The translations under genes and the position numbers were made by a program. DNA of 59,900 bases, from contig JAFMJQ010000002.1 in assembly GCA_017853415.1 (NCBI GenBank), forward strand, positions 1 through 59,900, in the 5' to 3' direction. Source of the stretch: Thermoleophilia bacterium (GTDB taxonomy: Bacteria > Actinomycetota > Thermoleophilia > Miltoncostaeales > Miltoncostaeaceae). Numbering within the stretch: position 1 is the first letter of the stretch; each line of letters starts with the position of its first letter. The notes beneath the pieces were generated by a model. The model was not told where the DNA came from and did no database searches. It saw nothing but the letters and a program-made list of their open reading frames with translations. Below are positions 57,572-59,900 of the stretch, in pieces.

Positions 57572-58228
57572 ATGGATGCCGACGAGGCAATCCGACTGAG
57601 GCGCAGCGTCCGTTCGTACACCGACCAGCCGGTGAGCGACAAGGACATCGACGCCATCCTCCGGCTGGCGCTCCTGGCCCCCACGGGCGGCATGGCGCAG
57701 GCCTGGAGCTTCATCGTGGTGCGCGACCCGGAACTGCGCGAGGCCGTGTCCGAGATCGTCATCCGGGGCGGCGCGAAGTACTTCGAGACCGTGCGGCCCG
57801 CTGGGCCGGACGTGAGCCCGGACGAGCACGCCGAGTGGGCACGCGGATACGCCGAGCAGGTGCTCGGCAACTACCGGCACGTGCCCGTGTGGATCGTCGG
57901 CATGGTGGTGCCGCGCCATGCATTCCCCGATGACCAGGCCGAATGGGAGCGCGTGGCCGACCTCGTGTCGGTGGGCTTCGCGATGGAGAACCTCTTCGTG
58001 GCGGCACGTGCCCGGGGCCTCGGCACCGTGCCGACGGTGTTCCACTGGTACGCCGAGGACGACTTCCGCGCCCTGCTGGACATCCCCGCCGAGTTCGAGA
58101 TCCCGGTGATCACCCCGTTGGGGTACCCCACCGAGTTCCCCGTGGGGCTTCCGCCCGCGATGGCGGCCAAGCGCCGGCCCTGGCGCACGCTTGTGCATGA
58201 CGACCACTGGGGCAACCCGCGGGCCTGA
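57572..58228 (+). CDS. Nitroreductase family flavoprotein
   Basis: 218 residues. RLRRSVRSYTDQPV and LLAPTGGMAQAWSFIVVRD at the N-terminus, then VGFAMENLFVAARARGLGTV and ITPLGYPTE near the end, all characteristic of FMN-dependent nitroreductases. AGGAGGG lies just before the ATG at 57572. The C-terminus (AKRRPWRTLVHDDHWG) is typical of the PnbA/BluB-like large group; no substrate can be assigned. Transcribed in the same direction as topB, 50 bp downstream. Confidence 0.88.
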   Translation: MDADEAIRLRRSVRSYTDQPVSDKDIDAILRLALLAPTGGMAQAWSFIVVRDPELREAVSEIVIRGGAKYFETVRPAGPDVSPDEHAEWARGYAEQVLGNYRHVPVWIVGMVVPRHAFPDDQAEWERVADLVSVGFAMENLFVAARARGLGTVPTVFHWYAEDDFRALLDIPAEFEIPVITPLGYPTEFPVGLPPAMAAKRRPWRTLVHDDHWGNPRA

Positions 58229-58265
58229 GCGCCCGTCCACGCAATACGAAGGGATTCGCATTCAC

Positions 58266-59063
58266 ATGGAACGCACCATGAAGCGCAGGATGGCGGCGGG
58301 CGCTGCGGCGCTGGCCCTCGTCACCGGCGGCGGCGTGCTGGCGGGCTGCGGCAGCTCCGACTCGTCGTCGGCCAGCAGCACGTCCACGGCCGCCAGCGAC
58401 ACCACCGCGCAGGCACCGAATGGCGTGGAGAAGCTCTCGGCGCAGGAGATCGCCTCGAAGAGCAAGGCCGCCGCCGCGAGCGCATCGTCGGTGACGGTGT
58501 CGGGGACCCTCGATATGAACGGCGATGCGGTGGGGCTCGACCTCTCCATGGGGGAGAAGGCGGCGTCGGGCAGCGTCACGCTGAACGGCATGGAGGTGCA
58601 GCTGCGTGCCGTCGACGGCAAGGTGTACCTCAAGTTCGACCCGGCCGATCTGGCGAAGGTGGTGTCCGACGACCCCAGCAGCGCGGCAGCCGACCAGATC
58701 CGCTCCGTCATCGGGGACAAGTGGCTGGTGGTTCCCACCGACTCCGGCGGCGGGGATCTTGCCCAGGTGGCCACCTTCGGCAGCAAGGACGGCTTCCTCG
58801 AGGACATCTTCAAGGACGCCAACAAGGCCACGGTGGCGGGAACGGGTGACGTGAACGGCACGCCCGTGGTGCTGCTCGAGGGATCCACCGACTCCGGCAC
58901 GCTGGCCGTGCAGACCGTGGGCGAGCCCTACCCCGTGCAGATCAAGGGGAACAAGGGCGGGTCCTCCGGCACCGTCGACTTCAGCAAGTGGAACGCGCCG
59001 GTCGACGTGACCGCGCCCACCGACGTGCTCGACCTGTCGGCCCTCGCCGGGGCATCGAACTGA
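58266..59063 (+). CDS. LppX/LolA-like lipoprotein, first of tandem pair
   Basis: 265 residues from the ATG at 58266 (an in-frame ATG at 58278 is also possible; GAAGGGA is upstream). Lipobox VLAGC, then a Ser/Thr linker. The mature part has repeated hydrophobic beta-strand patterns (AVDGKVYLKFDPADLAKV, GDKWLVVP, PVQIKG) similar to the LppX/LprG/LolA-like fold, which binds lipids in a U-shaped sheet. Its role may be lipid carriage across the cell wall. A paralogue follows in tandem 35 bp later. Confidence 0.8.
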   Translation: MERTMKRRMAAGAAALALVTGGGVLAGCGSSDSSSASSTSTAASDTTAQAPNGVEKLSAQEIASKSKAAAASASSVTVSGTLDMNGDAVGLDLSMGEKAASGSVTLNGMEVQLRAVDGKVYLKFDPADLAKVVSDDPSSAAADQIRSVIGDKWLVVPTDSGGGDLAQVATFGSKDGFLEDIFKDANKATVAGTGDVNGTPVVLLEGSTDSGTLAVQTVGEPYPVQIKGNKGGSSGTVDFSKWNAPVDVTAPTDVLDLSALAGASN

Positions 59064-59098
59064 CCATCCACCCACGCCACGAAGGGACTGGTACACAC

Positions 59099-59900
59099 AT
59101 GGAACGCACCATGAAGCGCAGGATGGCGGCGGGCGCTGCGGCGCTGGCCCTCGTCACCGGCGGCGGCGTGCTGGCGGGCTGCGGCAGCTCCGACTCGTCG
59201 TCGAGCGGCGCCGCGGCATCCACCGCGGCAGCGGAGACCACGCAGGCCGCGCCCAACGGCATCGAGAAGAAGAGCGCGCAGGAGATCCTCGGCGCGGCCG
59301 TGGCAGCGGCCAATGCGGCATCGTCGGTCACCGTGAAGGGCGAGATCACCCAGGGCTCGGAGTCGGTCGCGCTCGACATGCAGGTGGGCCAGGAAGCGGC
59401 GCAGGGGTCGATTTCGGCCCAGGGGGTGCAGGTCGAGATCAAGGTGCTCGGCGGCAAGAGCTACTTCAAGTTGAGCGGTGATGCCTTCGCGAAGATCGCC
59501 GGCGCGGACGACCCCGAGGTGGCCAAGGCGGTCTCGGCCCTGCTCGGCGACAAGTGGCTGCTGGCGCCCGACGAGAAGGCCGCCAGCGAGCTCGGCTCGT
59601 TCGGCCAACTGGCGCAGAAGGACGAGCTCCTCAAGGACTTCCTGAGTCCCGAGGGCGACGTGAGCGTCGAGGGCACCGGTGAGGTGAACGGCCAGCCCGT
59701 GGTGCTGCTCAAGAGCAGCGACGGAAGCGGCACGCTGGCCATCGCCACCACCGGCGAGCCCTACCCGCTGCAGATCAAGGGCAGCGAGGGCGCCGACAGC
59801 GGCCAGATCGACTTCACCGACTGGAACGCGCCGGTCAACGTGACCGCGCCCACCGATGTCATCGACATCGGCGAGCTCGCCAAGCTCGGCGCGAGCGCCG
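59099..59900 (+). CDS. LppX/LolA-like lipoprotein, second of tandem pair, truncated
   Basis: An ATG at 59099 opens a frame with no stop to the window end (267 codons). The first 105 bases are identical to those of the upstream paralogue; the lipobox VLAGC and the SSDSSS linker follow, after which the proteins diverge but keep the same segment order (SYFKLSGDAF, GDKWLLAP, PLQIKG, DWNAPVNVTAP). The gene therefore arose by tandem duplication. The end lies outside the window, though homology predicts only a few more residues. Confidence 0.8.
   Translation, partial: MERTMKRRMAAGAAALALVTGGGVLAGCGSSDSSSSGAAASTAAAETTQAAPNGIEKKSAQEILGAAVAAANAASSVTVKGEITQGSESVALDMQVGQEAAQGSISAQGVQVEIKVLGGKSYFKLSGDAFAKIAGADDPEVAKAVSALLGDKWLLAPDEKAASELGSFGQLAQKDELLKDFLSPEGDVSVEGTGEVNGQPVVLLKSSDGSGTLAIATTGEPYPLQIKGSEGADSGQIDFTDWNAPVNVTAPTDVIDIGELAKLGASA

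Overview
The window is a very GC-rich, densely packed chromosomal segment. It has typical actinobacterial traits: GTG starts, ATGA/GTGA/TGATG gene couplings, HU with a lysine-rich tail, the mltG-ruvX-alaS neighbourhood, and Fur/Zur-type control of zinc uptake. Several details suggest a deep-branching actinobacterium (a Thermoleophilia-like lineage is possible but not proven): the IscU/NifU-MnmA fusion, a GGEDT/PKTIDND phosphofructokinase, a TopB-type topoisomerase and a short-type 6-phosphogluconate dehydrogenase. I see no phage, insertion sequence, CRISPR array or plasmid module. Almost everything looks like core chromosome.

Layout. 1-11.3 kb: a truncated secreted protein, a lipoprotein, uvrA, a Zur-like regulator, a FUSC-type membrane protein, then a leftward operon (uvrB, an acidic small ORF, znuA-znuB-znuC and a second FUSC-like membrane protein) with a perfect 7-1-7 Zur/Fur-type operator just upstream of znuA. 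11.5-15.0 kb: glyoxalase I, then a TPP riboswitch driving an ABC importer for a thiamine-pyrimidine precursor with a Lin0512-family protein translationally coupled at its end. 15-20.6 kb: recO, glutaredoxin, a P1 (NylC/DmpA-like) peptidase, mutM, a degenerate thymidine-phosphorylase homologue and a PDZ-TPR exported protein.

20.6-27.3 kb: a 205-bp nested inverted repeat, DUF429, dodecin, then pentose-phosphate genes (DUF3891-zwf-gnd leftward, pgl rightward from a shared promoter region) and the nucleoid protein HU. 27.3-43.9 kb: a long leftward series: CbiX-like chelatase, methyltransferase, a YhaN/YhaO (SbcC/SbcD-like) pair, aroE, mltG, ruvX, alaS, two small membrane-anchored proteins, mnmA fused to an iron-sulfur scaffold domain, a structured 325-bp gap, aspS, hisS, a small membrane protein and a glutamate formiminotransferase.

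43.8-59.9 kb: a two-gene ABC exporter, a pyruvate/indolepyruvate-decarboxylase-type TPP enzyme, tRNA-Gln(CTG) and tRNA-Glu(CTC) with a terminator, an MFS exporter, an alpha/beta hydrolase, a secreted sedolisin, a probably PPi-dependent phosphofructokinase, topoisomerase III, a nitroreductase and two tandem LppX/LolA-like lipoproteins, the second cut by the window end. The best leads are the IscU-MnmA fusion, the riboswitch whose P1 stem contains the start codon, the nested inverted repeat, the phosphorylase homologue with a dismantled active site and the lipoprotein pair with identical leader sequences.
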